Shown: positions 1-13,600 of the stretch, piece by piece
How positions within the stretch are numbered: the stretch's first letter is position 1
Layout of the letters: each line of letters opens with the position of its first letter
Source of the DNA: Asterias amurensis
Lineage: Eukaryota; Echinodermata; Asteroidea; Forcipulatida; Asteriidae
NCBI RefSeq assembly: GCF_032118995.1
Contig: NC_092652.1
Location: forward strand, 26,897,044 to 26,961,043
DNA: 64,000 nt
Direction: 5' to 3'
Notes under the pieces: generated by a model
Databases searched by the model: none
Seen by the model: only the letters and a program-made list of their open reading frames with translations
Told to the model about the DNA's origin: nothing
Position numbers and translations under genes: made by a program

Positions 1-1390
1 TCTTCTTTTAATTTCTGCGCTAACTTCAAAAGAGCTGAAGCAAATTGTAATGAGTAGCTAAGCATCAAGAAAATTATGCTCACCAGAATAAGATTATCAA
101 CCAAAATACCATTATATTATGTACCACATGTGACTGGTATCTTATTTTTGCTTAGCAGAACTCATTTACGCAATATTTGATACTTATTCATTTCCATGAA
201 ACAGGGCCCAGTCGGTAAAGTTATTGCATTGTGTGAAGTGAGCATTGCTGTTCAGTGAAACTACGTCACAAACGTTAACAGGATAACAAGATTTGGAGCT
301 CCAAATAGCGATGACCTAAATAAGAGGGTGCTGTGCCTATACAGGGGGTCAATCTATTTTGGGTAGCATGTAGCCATTCAAATAATGAAGATAACAAGGA
401 AATGATTGCCCAGGGTTTGACCTCATCTTTCTTGTCCCATAAGTTTTGTCATATTTCAAGGATGCAAATGGTAGACGTAAAATGAGTTAGAACCACACTC
501 AGGAAGTAAATGATGTGCTCGCACACTTTGTCAAAAATATTGTTGTTCCTGCTCCTTTGAAGGCGAGCCAAGGATAACAACTACCCATGATTAAAAACTT
601 GCAACATTTTCATTTCAAAACTGTTGCAATGATATTGTGACGGCTCACAACTTGACTATAGAGTCTTTCTGTAAATGTGAGGCCATCTTCACTTTTTGCT
701 TTTAACAACATCAAATATTAGTTGGTTAGAATTTTGCTATTGTTTTTTTTTAAATCATTTTAAAAATCCAAGTCACATACGTGAGAAACCGCAATCCCCA
801 AAACCTTGACGCAACCTTCTAGACAAGAAACTTAACCATCAGAGATCTACATATAGCAGCTGTCACACAATAATCCATTTCCTTTCAATCAAGCCATAAC
901 TATTTCTATAAAAACAAACAACATTCGGTAAGATGTCCTTACCTTCACCCGACTTTCAATGTGGAAGAAAACGTCATCATCAGATCAGGGCAACAATATG
1001 ATCTACTCTTGACCTTTGATATACATGTAGCTGTCGGCATTCTCAAGCTATGTTCAAGGTGACATTTAACTCAAGACATGGTCCGATCAAAAGACGCTCG
1101 TCTCAATGTTGAATAAGAAGCACCTTGTCAAACCTCAGAGAGTAAGTGGCTAAGACAAGAACCACGTCTTGTTACTCTAGCTTTGGTATCTTTGGTTGGT
1201 AGGTCATGTAAGAAGCATGCCAAAGGCTGCATACTTCAGCGGTGTCCATCTTTTTAAAAGTTCAGTCACATTTACACCACTAAACTTTTTGGTTAATTCA
1301 TTATCTTACATTATCTTATTCTAGGTCCAAGTTCAAATTGTTACTAATAAGCTAACTAATTTCCTAAGCCAAGAAACTTTGTGTTCAGCA
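1..1390. other. gene-free, AT-rich stretch
   Basis: No ORF or exon with recognisable similarity is visible. The first 180 bases carry a decayed copy of the 'gctaagca...gcttagcagaa' foldback family that recurs at 2700-2860, 3770-3900, 15068-15297 and 55559-55730. A GAAG|gtaag donor-like site on the minus strand near 953 is preceded by stop codons in all frames, so I do not call an exon. Confidence 0.5.
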
Positions 1391-1765
1391 TTTAAAGCCA
1401 TTGGACACTTTCCATAAACAGTATTGTCCAAGGCCCACACTTCATGTATCACAACTTATATATAAAATAACAAACCTGTGAAAATTTAGGCTCAATTGGT
1501 CATCGGAGTAGGGAGAAAATAACAGGAAAACCCACCCTTGTTTCTGCATGTTTCGCCGTGTCATGACATGTGTTTAAAATAAATCCGTAATTCTCGATAT
1601 CGAGAATTGATATTGTTTTAATGTTTTCTCAAAAAGTAAAGCATTTCATGGAATAATATTTCAAGAGACGTCTTTTACCATTACTGTCTGTAAACCCTGT
1701 AAGTTATTTGTAAATCTGTGAACTTTTAACTTATGTTCTGTTCCGAAAGTGTCCAATGGCTTTAA
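1391..1765. repeat. TIR repeat family A, copy 1
   Basis: A 375-bp element with terminal inverted repeats of about 20 bp: it opens TTTAAAGCCATTGGACACTT and closes with AAGTGTCCAATGGCTTTAA. It has a short internal palindrome (CTCGATATCGAG). A second copy lies at 2876-3248. It has no coding capacity; the ORFs across it read through repeat sequence. Probably a MITE-like non-autonomous DNA element. Confidence 0.75.
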
Positions 1766-2875
1766 CAGCCTGGCAAGCCTAAACCTAAAGAAATACCAGT
1801 GGTTTTTTAACTGTGGTTTGACACTAAGGGCCGGCCATTTCTGAATCAAGTGACTTTGGGTTAAGGTACGGTCATCCATTGCCTGCAACCACAACATTGA
1901 AGAAGATTTTTTTATTTTTTTATTCTCCTGATTCTTTTCAACTTGTTCTACTTATTAAATTCATAAACAAGAATAAGGCTTGACCCATAATCTGATTACC
2001 CTGAACGAAGTTTGACATTGGAGACTCAGTTTGCAAACTTAAAGGTACTTTGATTTTTTTCTAAAAGTAGTTGGATATTTTATTTTGTTTAGCATTATTT
2101 TCAATTAAAGATTGTGCGAAACAAATAAAAGATGTAGGACCTGATTGATCTTGGGTTGCTGTCATTCCGAGAAAGTGTCACTCATCTGCGAGTACTTGAC
2201 AAAATTCACAAAATGACGTGCGCGAGAAACACGATACTAGCTTTGGGAATACATGACAAGTTTAGTTGATGAAATCAACATCTGGAGACTAAGATTGGCC
2301 AGAGATAGTGTGGCCAGAGAGCGGCCTATTTCCTTCCAAGGCTGACCAGAGGTAATTTAAGGCATTAATTAGGAGTCACTAATTGGAGCGTGGCAGTGGT
2401 CATTTTCAAGGTATTGGCCATTGACCATTGCTGTTCTTAGAAGCACAACTGATTTAAATGTACGTAGCTTCTGCCACAGTCTTACAGAACCAAATAAATT
2501 AAAATAAAGAGAGATGTCTATTGATAAAAGAATTGTTAAAACAAATTCAAAAAGAACCATTTCATAATCAAAATTGTCTTCTCTGTTATAGATAAAATCA
2601 CCAAATGTGGCGAAATACATCAGCATAACACAGTGACGAAATAATTAAGGCAGCAAAACAACTTTGTAGTTGTTTGCTTTTCTCTGTTGCTCATGTAGAA
2701 ACAGCTAGGCAAAATTCCACACAGCTGTTATTAAAAGCAAAAAAGCAGCTAAGCACAAACAAATTATGCTTATCAGAACAAGATTACCTTCCAAAATACC
2801 ATGCCATGTGCATCTTCTGTGACTGGTATCCTGCTCTTTTATGCTTTGCAGATAATTACTAATCAGCCTTTCTGC
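1766..2875. other. gene-free stretch between two copies of repeat A
   Basis: AT-rich. At 2700-2860 there is a partial copy of the 'gctaagcacaaa...' foldback family. The short ORFs here show no recognisable domain. Confidence 0.45.
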
Positions 2876-3248
2876 TTTAAAGCCATTGGACACTTTCGGT
2901 AAACAGTATTGTCCAAAGGCCCACATTTCGTGTATCACAACTGATATAAAAAATAACAAACCTGTGAAAATTTAGGCTCAATCGGTCATCGGAGTCGGGA
3001 GAAAATAACGGGGAAAAAACCCACCCTTGTTTCCACACGTTTCGCAGTGTCATGACATGTGTTTAAAATAAATCCGTAATTCTCGACAACGAGAATTGAT
3101 TGTTTTAATGTTTTCTCCAAAAGTAAAGCATTTCATGGAATAATATTTCAAGAGAAGTCTTTCACCATTACCTTCTGTAAACCCTGTAAGTTATTTGTAA
3201 ATCTGTAAACTTTTAATTTTTTTTCTGTGCCGAAAGTGTATGGCTTTA
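2876..3248. repeat. TIR repeat family A, copy 2
   Basis: Same orientation as the copy at 1391-1765 and colinear over nearly the whole length, differing by scattered substitutions and small indels. The right terminal repeat is damaged (AAAGTGTATGGCTTTAA lacks the 'CCA' seen in copy 1). Both copies contain the conserved 'ATGACATGTGTTTAAAATAA' block. Confidence 0.75.
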
Positions 3249-6200
3249 AAAGCAATTATATAAAATTGGGCCTTAATTATAGACACATTTCTTATTAGTA
3301 CTGGAGTGCGGATCTTAACCTACCTAAATTGTAAAAAATTACAAGATTTGTTTGTGTTTCTGCTTCTGCTCAACATATTTTCATTTTTTTACCAATTCCA
3401 TGAAATAAAATGGTTTCAGTTCAGACGTTTCAGGTTGGCTATCATGTGATACCAAAAAAGGGTTGATAAATTCTCCCCTGTAGGGCAATCGCCCTTGTAG
3501 GACATGTTTTCACGTTGTCTCTGAAATCTGAGACGGGAAATGTTGAAATATTCATAAATTCTTTGCATGGGTTCTTAAATGTCTATTCCTTATAAGGAAA
3601 AATTCATATGAATTTGTTTCACCTCTAGCCTATGTACATGAACACAGAGCGGTTTCTGCAGTATACATTAGCTTAAAATTTTCTTTTTGGGGGTACTTTT
3701 AGCAATATAGATATTCATTCCATTTTATGTGAGAACACAGCAATGGTACATGTACCTGGACCCAATTTCATAGAGCTACTTAACCACAAAAAGAAGCTAA
3801 GCATAGCAAAATTTTGCTACTGGTATCCTGCTCATTTCTGCTAAGCAGAAAGTTGTTGAGCAATATTTTTTGCTTGAAAAGCTCAATAATATTTGGCCTA
3901 GATCATTTACAAGGTACTTTGGTCATTCCCTGAAATTTGGGACACAACTTCACAAACTGTGTGAAATGTTGTGAATTTCTTCACAGTAATTGATATTAAC
4001 AGATTCTGTGTATTAGAGCAGCACTAACTCACAACATGAATTTTACATGAATTGTATTTTCTTCGTACGTGATAAGGATAAACTGTCACACCCCATAACA
4101 GCTACACCAAGTCTTTTGGTTTCCCTTTTACTTGTAAATCAGTACCTTAATTTTGTTGCATCTCAAGAACATTCGGGATTTTCCCCAGGTTTTTGCAAAA
4201 CTGTTGCCCAGCATTTATTTTTTCTATTTTTTTGCCACAGCACGCTGAATTGAAACAAGGTCTTTTTGTTGATTTTGGTTGTTACAACCAAAATTAAGGA
4301 CAATGTGTTCACATGCTGAAAATTGTTTGTGGTTTTTCACTATTTTATCCTGACTCATACAACGAATTACGCCCAAATTTCACAGGTTTGTTATTTCATG
4401 TTATGGTTGATCACACAAAACATGAATACTGTCTGCGACAATTTTGTCAGCTCTTTCATTCCTGTATAATACCTTTAACAGTATTGGACTAGGCCTGACA
4501 TCCTGAAATCCATATTCCATGCCTGAATTCAGATGAATTTAGCTGATCTTAAACAAAAATCTAAAATTAATTCCATGCCTTGCTCTATACTGCAATTTTT
4601 TTTTTAATAGATGTTAAATTTGCATCGGGTATAAAGAATATTAATTTTGGTTTCACCCATATCCACCGATGTGTCTTAGCACTGTATACTCAGTACTTTC
4701 CTGAGTTCTGTGAAAAAAAAAAAGTCACAGGCATCTCGGGTGGAATTCAAGTTGGATGTTCTTGCTCTAAAAATGTGCACTGAATGGCGAGAAGGAAAAA
4801 AAACTATACTTGATAAAGGGTTCCTAGTAGAACATTCTAAACTAGCAATTAATGGGTCACAGCCTTGAGAACACAACACTGTGAATGCCAGGAGGGAAGT
4901 CAAGACTCCAAACGAGGTGAGATGACGAGGGTTAATTGCGTTAAGACGTTGTCTCAAATCACCACTCTCTCTCTACTCCAACCCGTCGTACATGTTGTAT
5001 CCTTCAAGGTGAGGCGTTAGGCAGTGATTCTATGTCAGGTCATGCATGCTTGCGTCCAAATGCGTTCCATCAAATTGGAATTTTAAATGAGTTAAAATCA
5101 AACCAGGAAGATTCTAGTGAAATGGTTTGAGGGCAGAATCACAGTCGAATGGCATTGATAATGATGATGAGGATGGTGATAATGGAGAATGAAAATTACA
5201 AGAATTTATTTTGCATAGTTTGTTTACCATCTTTCCCCATAGAGTATATATGAGCATGTGAGAGAGAACTGTTATTTTTTTTATAATGGTTGCTTAATTT
5301 TACCACCTCTGTCAAGTAGAAAACAAGTAGTACAGTCACGAAAAACATATTATATATTTTTTTAATTTTAATATTTCCAATATTTAAGGTGATCCCTCTG
5401 CTGCCACTACCCAGGTACATGTATTATTGTACACTTTGGTGAGATCTGCAACAATATGTCAGTTATGGTTTAATGGCTTCTTGCAATCCTGATCAAAAAT
5501 ATTGACAAAATAGGGAGACCGCCATCACAGGACTAGGTAGCTCAGTTGGTACTGCGCCGGCACATTAATCCATTAATATTTATTTCACATTTAATTATTT
5601 CATTACCGATAGAGCAAGCCCCAATAACAGGATGGTAAGTAGGAAGCATGAAGAAATGTTAAAGGTTCAAGGTTTATTTTTAAGTAAGAATTAGCTGTTA
5701 AATATTAATTTTTAAATGGGCCGGTGTATCTGATCCAATTGATTGATTAAATGCTACTGTACGAGGTGGTACTTTAATTCATAAGGCCTACTGTACAAAA
5801 TGTAGCTTTAAAACCAAGGTCTGGAACTTCACTGCAGCCAAAAAAGTGTAACTTCCTGTTTCCCTCCCCTTGTCATGCCCTAATTGCCAACACTAATAAT
5901 AATAACATGCAGTTCTTATACAACACTTTTCAGACTCAAATGGCATCCCAAACCGTTCCTTGATTTTTTCTTTCAGCTATTAGAGTTATGTTTGAAATTA
6001 TTAGAACCACATGCAGCCAGGCCTGATACGTGTACTTCAAGGAGGGAACGAAGGCAATTGCACCATGCCCCCGAGTCAATGCCTTCGTGCCCTTGAAATG
6101 CTCCAGCAGAAATCTACAATCTCCTCATAGAGTGCCCTTTACAATAGAAAATGCCTTGGTGCCCTTGCCCGTTCAAAACGAAGCATACATGAAGCTTGTA

Positions 6201-9200
6201 ATGGTTTAATATGCAACCAACCATGCCTGAAACACCAGGCCAAACCCCTTCTCATCAAGATAAGAGTACTTGGTTATTTTACGTTAATTATACAACACAC
6301 CAGACCTACCTTCACAGAGATAGGCAGGGACAATGATTAGTGCTTACTGCTAGTCAAATAAAAACTAACAATTAATTATCGTAGAATCCCAATATAAATC
6401 ACATCCATCAACTATTTACAAGCAGTTTAGCTTGTTACTTTACATGTATTTTGTGTACTGTCAGTGACATTTGCGAAATGAAAGTATTATACATTGTACA
6501 ACAGCATTATATGTCAAAATTGGTTCAGAGAACAATTGTTTTTTTTTTTCAGTGAAAATCATGCTGAATAAATATAGTGACTCTCGAATCGATTCACTTT
6601 TCAAACTTACAATGTTTTATACATCACTGAACGATTTCCCTTGCATAGCACAGAAAAATGGAACACAAAATAATTCAATAGCAACTCAAAAATCACCAAT
6701 TGCTATTCAGTTTCAGCGATCAGTGTGCAGAAAATAAGTTCAGTTTAAATTTCTCGCTATTTTGTTGGACCAAATCATTCCCAGTAAACATTTATGAAAG
6801 CATTGACTGATTCTAAACACAACAAACCCTCACCTGAGTGTAGTCAGAATGGATTCCTCAGCATTCAGACTAAAACGACGTCCCTGTGTTATTGATGTCC
6901 ACGTCTACCGCACAGCAAGCTAGTTGGGCACCCAGTATCGCCTTGTCATTAACCTTCTACGATGGACTAGGTTTGCTCGCTCGGTGTACAGTGTGCCTAC
7001 TACATGGATGTAACCTTTACAGGCTCCTGTTTGAGTGGGTTGAAGTCCTTCAATTAGGAATTACTTCTCCTCGCAGAGCCTGTACAAGAAGAAAAAGGGA
7101 TGGCGAGAGAGAGAGAGAGAAGACTGTGAGATCGGGAAAAGGTCAATGTGGGGGAAGGAAATATTGTCAAGGATGAACAGGAGCAGACGAGACATCGGAC
7201 ACAAAATTCACTGTTATTTTATCATGGGTTCTATTGTCGATGTGTATTACTGCAATGAATCAGAGCTCTGAGCCGGTCATGCATTTTAGGGGTAATTGCA
7301 AGAGACTAAAGGTGATTGAATTAATAACTGTCACTTGAGGGCGCCGTTTGGATTAAGTTGGGATACGTTTAATGGATTTCAGTAAAAGGGAAATGTTATG
7401 TAACCAAGTTATGTGTGATCTAATTCTTCAGATTTGAATATAATTCAATTGAATCACTCAACAGATCTGAAGTTTATGAAAGCAGTATTTTAAAAATAAA
7501 TCAAGCCTGGAATTTCATTTTAAAAGAGGGCAAGGCCGTTTTTATTTTGAAAAGAGCACTTCCATTGGAAAATCTTAAAGTCTTTGGGAAACTTTTGAAG
7601 GGGTACCAAAGCCAAAACCAGGGCAACAGAGTCCATGCCATGGCTTTTGTGGCCTTCATGGCCTTCATGAAATACCAGGCCTGACAATTATTTCAAATTG
7701 CTGATTTCTAGATGGTGTTTTTTTTTCAACACTTTCTCAAAAAACACACTTTATTACCCTAATTTATACAGTGCAGTAAGCTTGAGCGAAATTTCCCCTT
7801 CCCCAATGTGGGGGAGGACCCACACCCACTTGTTCTGCGATACAATCCCAAAATTTTCCCCAAACCGATAATTTCCTGGAAACTATTCTGCCAATTTAAT
7901 TTAACGGTCCTGTTTATCTCGGCAACCCTTTTAAATTGCAATAAGCTATTGAGGCTGTCATAATGTAACCTCAGTCAATATTTCATACTTTATCGTGGGC
8001 CGAGTTTTCTGAAAGGGAATTGGGTATAATGGGTTTTCTCGATAAGACTAATACATCCATCTTTTAGTTCATTGACAATCGTGACGACTGATTTGCATTT
8101 TACATCCATTTATCCAAATTGGGGAGCTTGTCTATTGTCCCTTCAAGCCTTGTTTAGCCCACATTGGTCATTTGTAGGCATCAGCCACCTGTTTCAAGTC
8201 CTGTACAAAAAGCCTACAGTTTCGAATAGATCAAGAGAAAAACTAAATCATTAAAAGCAACATTGAATTTGTAAAAAAAATTAACATTAATTCCCAGTTC
8301 AAACATATTATAAAAACTCACTAACAAGTTCATCAATTTTAAGACCTTGCAATCAGGACCCTGTATTTGGCACCCCCCAAAAAAAATAAAAAGGAGGGAT
8401 CATAATTGTGAGTTTGTAGACACAGTGACCTTTAAGTGTCCAAATATTAACAACACTCCCACATAAAAAATTAGACTGAGGATTACAATAATATCTAAAG
8501 AAGTGAATAATATTTGCTTCTTATGATGTTGTAGTTATTTTATCAAAAAACTTTCCGGTCATTGTTATTACATTTAAGCGTGCATCAACATCATTTGTAA
8601 GACTTGACAGAAGGCTTGTATATAAAATATCAAAATGTTTGTCCTGACAATTTTAAAAGCAGCTTAAAAAGAAATATAATAATTGTGATTACTAATTGAG
8701 ACCTTGGCCGGTGTACTCTATACCTGTAGGCGGGTGTTCTTAGAAACGACTTCTTATTGTGTTTCAAATGATGGATAATATGCAGGTAGCATCTACATGT
8801 AGTTGGTATGGCCAGGCATGACCAATACAGTTTGATTGATGTTACTAATTAATGATTGGGCGATGGAGGGGGGGGGTGAGTTACCTATTAGTGGTGTAAT
8901 TATGATCTAGAGTTCAAGATTTCATAATGAGTACGTGTAGCAACGCTAGTGACCAGTAGTGTACTGAAACACTACTGTACTAAGCGTACAATCTTCTTTC
9001 ACACACACACACACTGTTCATGACCAACAACCTTTATTGCTGAAATGTAATTTTGTGTTGGCTTTTTGTTTAAATTTGGCAAATTCCTTGTAAAAATATT
9101 GGGATTTGTCGCCGTATATGTTATTCATGTCATCAATCTAAAACAATCAATGGATACATTTCAACATGACGACAAAGTTAAATTCTGATGTCTGTTCATA

Positions 9201-9330
9201 GACTAGATACTCTGAAATTCAGCCCACATTTTCAACTTACTTACTGACGATTCCTTATTTTCTTTTTCTTCCAAATACAAAGTTTTGTTCTGAACTAAAT
9301 GTGCACTTCAAGAATACAACACTTCTCAAA
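3249..9330. other. gene-free region with scattered repeats
   Basis: No convincing exon. Contents seen: a decayed foldback copy at 3770-3900; a tRNA-like box A fragment (GTAGCTCAGTTGGT) near 5537; a dispersed repeat at 6016-6190 shared with 16447-16617; a GA run at 7106-7122; an inverted partner (7503-7630) of a sequence at 15300-15425; and a CA run at 9001-9014. A CAG|gtgagg donor-like site on the minus strand near 6834 could end an untranslated exon, but nothing supports a transcript. Confidence 0.45.
6016..6190 (+). repeat. dispersed repeat 'GGCCTGATAC...GGTGCCCTTGCCC'
   Basis: Shares an ordered series of blocks with 16447-16617: an opening AGGCCTGATAC, then 'TGCCTT.GTGCCCTT.AAATGCTCCA', a 'CTCATA..GTGCCCTTTAC' block, and a closing 'CTTGGTGCCCTTGCCC'. 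A weaker relative is at 41695-41800. No coding capacity. Class unknown. Confidence 0.6.
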
Positions 9331-9339
9331 ATGAACTTT

Positions 9340-10690
9340 ATCCCATCTCAGCCAAAAACAACAACCCTTACTCAATAGGTTTCCATGACAACACCCACTA
9401 CTTTAAGTCATCACTGGGTGTGGGTTGATATAGTTGAATATACATCAACTCATACCCAAGAGGTTGTCATGGCAACTGCCTCTTTAAAAGCCATTGCTGG
9501 GTGTTCACAGGGTGAGGAGGTGAAGGGTGCATGAACAAGCAGAGAGGCAAAACTTCCAATCAATGTACTCATTGATCTTAGTATAGGCTACTGTTACCCA
9601 ATACACTGCAAGTTGGCATGGAAACCGGCAAGACGTCTGAGATATCACAAGGTGCTATTGCAATCAATGTACCCACTGAATATCCCAGTCAAGGTTTTAG
9701 CCAGGTTTTGGTAAAAGAGGATCTAAATTTGTTGGAAATTTAAAAACTGGATACCAAATTTTAGGCTACACCTAGTAATTAGGTTCAAACCTTGCTTGTG
9801 GGTTCATCTACATGCATTAAATAACATGGATATCAGTGAACAATTTCCGTTGTATAGCAGAAAAAAATCCTATATAGATGATACCATTTGCTACTAGGTA
9901 TTGGCACTCAGTGTGCACAAAATCTATTCAGTCAAAGTATTTCGCTATGCGAATGTGCTGAACTGGTTCTTTATGACCATTCACATTAAAATTATGGCTT
10001 ATATTAGACACTAATGGATTAAATTTAAACGCTTGTTAACAAAACTCAACAACTATAATTGTCTTTTTTTTAATGTTGGGCTTAGTATATGGGAAATTCC
10101 CAAATGCACAAAATACAATACATATTTTTTGAAGTGCAATATAAATGTCATTTAAATTGCTGCAAAATAGTCCTAGGTAAACATACATCAACCCACATCA
10201 TGTACACTACATCATTTGTATACACCTACATAGCTCTACGTTTGCAATAATATGCAGCGCTACGACTGACCAAATGGGTAGAGAAAATCTCATCCATTGA
10301 CCTGGCCTCCGTACATGTAGGTATAGGTACTGTAGTCAATGATACCCATTAGGTTACCATGCCAACCATCTACGTACAAGGCATCACTAGGTGTGACTCC
10401 CTGGGTATGTGTTTACATGTAGGTGGATTTTTTTTTTGCCGACTTGATTATGGAATATATCCCATCGTTACCCAGGAGGTTGGCATGGTAACAGTCTCTA
10501 GTGGGGACCATCAATAGGTGTAAAGCATTATAAGTGGGTATATGCTAACGCTGAAGGGACAATATTCAATTGCTCTCTGAATATCCTAGTGAACATCAAA
10601 TAACACCCAGTAAGTGGCCATGGCATTTGCTTACCAATAATATGAAATCCCAGAGCTCCAATGTACCTACACCTAGGTGTGACGAGCCAC
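9340..10690. repeat. cluster of diverged repeats around 'TACCCA.GAGGTTGGCATGG'
   Basis: Variants of 'taccca(a/g)gaggttg(g/t)catgg(c/t)aac' occur near 9457, 10465 and, in altered form, 9595 and 10345, mixed with 'catcactgggtgtg', 'gaatatcc.agt' and 'aatgtac.cattga' blocks that recur in the same order. This suggests an old, degenerated tandem array or several copies of one element with a unit of roughly 100-130 bp. No gene is seen here. Confidence 0.45.
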
Positions 10691-13600
10691 AATTTAACAG
10701 ACTGTAAAGCTGCTACACGATGTAAGCAGAAAATTGTGCCGGCAAAATTTTCTCAGAGGGAAACACTACAGGGAACCAGTACAAAATAATATACATGTCT
10801 AATATATGTTTTGGCTGGTACCCACACTGCTGTTAAAAGAAAGATTTGTTTTCTGTGCTAAGCAATTTTGTGGGTAATAGATGAATTTACCAAACACAAT
10901 GCTAAGCAAGATACGAAATGCTCATCGTGTGATTTAGTATTATGTATTAACGCAATTTGGGTAGAACAAAATGGCATTTAAATAATTAATAGAGTCAGAG
11001 GGTGTAATTAGCCTTATTATTGATCTGGTTTAATGAGATTTTGACTAACAGGCAAATGTTAATTGCACATAGGACTTCAAAAGTATTCACTAAACTCAAC
11101 CAAAACCCTTATTTAATTCTTGTAATAAACCTCTACTCATTTTTCATGACTTGGAAAAGATTTTTGTTTTTTAAGAGGATTGGGATGGGTATGAATTTCG
11201 ATTCAGCTTGCTTTCATTTTGAAACTAAATGATATTTTTCGATACACACATAGTTATATTTGCTGGGATGACAAGGATCTTTTGTCCCCAACATGTAGAT
11301 GCTGAATTCTATTACAACAATTTGCAGTCAGTATTTGAACGAAATACGGCACTGTGTGGAATTCAGAAGACCTCAAATAAAATGCCTGCATGGTTGGTCA
11401 GGATTTCCTTTCGGACAATCATTTTATTCCCTCTTGGAGATGCATTCATTTCAATTCATGTAAAATGTACAAGGGAATTCAAGTCAATTCAGCAGAGTAA
11501 AATTCATTTGTTTATTTTGATCTAGTTTGGGTACGGTACACAATCATTTCTATGAATATGTAAATCAGGAAGGTACATGTATCACTGTCTCCTTGAAAAA
11601 TGCCCCTAATTACTCAAATAACCACCCAATTTTATATGATATACAGTTATCAGGATTTTTATTTACAATGTGTAGTTCTATTACAGGTTTCCATGACAAC
11701 ATAACAGAAACAAATAATTTAGGCAAGGTTATATTGAAGTCATGCATTTGACAGTTTTGATACAGTGTGCCAGAATGACCTAGTTTCCCTATTAACCTTC
11801 CACAATGTGAAGGTGGTAAACTGAAACTAACTCAAATTTTTTAGTTAATGAAGGATATTCCTCAAGGGAAAAGTATCTGATACCAAAGTCATGTTAAGAT
11901 GTAAAACTACATTGGAACATTTCTTACATTGTAAAGTGTTAATTGCAGAAAAGGTCAATGAAATATGGCATGCATCAAGTAGCTAACATCTGATTGCAAC
12001 ACAGAAAGTGCATGTCCGGCAATGCAGCAAAGGTCATCAAACATGCAATAGTTTTGAGGGGTTTCATAAAATAATGATAAATCTTGATCAGGTGTTTTTT
12101 AGGCTAAAATCTTTCCGCTCATGGATTTTACAGAAATTTAAGTACGGAAGTAAATGGGCCTAACTTCACAATGCAAAACAAAAACAATTTCAAAGATTGA
12201 ATACAAAATACCAAGATCAAATGGCAGAGGAAAATGTATTACTTCTTATTTCAGAGCTTTAGTATACCCAGTGTCTCCTTAACCTTTGCTAATAATTCAG
12301 TGTGGCATATCAGTATAGCCTGATCTGATTGCAATCCTTATCAAACCTCGTCTATAGAGTACCCCCTTTGATTATTCTGTTCCGGCTGTGTGGGCGTTCT
12401 GGAAGGTCTGCAAGTGTGATTTCCTAGTTGGGCCATTCCGGAGGTACGGCTTTTCTGAGTATGTGGAGGGAATCTCAACTCCACCCCTAGGGGTGGTTCA
12501 GATTGCTCCTACTATACTACCGTCTTGTGAAGATTAGGATGAAATGTTTCATGCTACTCCCTGGGTGTATAGGGGCATCTACTAAATCTCAGTGTCCGAA
12601 TGTTCCAAAGTTGTGGAAATAGAAATTGAGCATCTGTGCCATGCTTCATTTGACAGCATCAGACACGAAGGGTGAATCTCCAAACAACAAAAAACATGAC
12701 GCATGCAAGTGATCACATCATTGGAAAAAAATATTTCATATTTTTAAAAAATATTTCATATTTTTTAACTAAGCAATAAAAAAGAATATTTATGTTACTT
12801 TGACAATCGGACATAATCAAACGTAATTCAATTCAACGTCTGTTCAATGTGTGCACAACTTCCTTTAAAATAACTTTAAGGCAAAGCATACTTTTGGTAA
12901 TGATTTTTTTTGTTAAGTGACCATCAAACTTATTGGGTAAGGAAACACTGGAGAGCTGTTGCTGTGGTCTTTAGTAATGTAGTTTTTGAGAAAGTGCTCC
13001 CTCAAAACTGAATCTTAGAAAGGCTTCATGCATAAAGCCTTTTTATGCATCTGAAAGTGTGCAATCTACTTGACATGACCATTGTGTGTAACAACTATTG
13101 GGTGGTTTTCTTTCATTATTTTCAAAGAAAAATTGAGCCCATATTTTCACATCTTTGTTAATTAGCATGTTGGGATACACCAGGTGAGGGTACTGGTCTT
13201 TGAAAAGAACCAAAAGTATATTCTCCAAGAACTCAATGGAAATGTTCTAAAACACAGGCAATTTATTTTGTAATTGAAATGAAACACAAAGTGAAAAACG
13301 ACCCTGTTTTAAGGGCATAACATCTTACCCTAAATGCCTGCATTCACATTTCATTCCGATTCTGTCTTTCGCTCTCTCAAGGCATTGCGGAAAACCCTTG
13401 CTACACTGCTTTTTATAATTTTCTGATTCCAGTCCATATTCATAATACAATGAGGTTATGCACATACTAGTTTGTGTAGAAGGCAATTGTATTGTACAAA
13501 TGTGTAGGGGAAAAATGTCTGCATATAATTTAGTACTGCAAGAATTCTACGATGAAGTGCTCAGCTGATGTGCGATGTAGACTGCAAATTTCTATTTCAG

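Noticed and set aside
6886-7176. 96-aa ORF with a nearby CAG|gtgagg donor-like site on the opposite strand
   Set aside because: The ORF runs into a GA microsatellite and has no domain; the donor lies on the other strand and no partner exon is visible.
11020-11751. Three consecutive plus-strand ORFs
   Set aside because: AT-driven codon content, no domains, different frames and no splice signals linking them.
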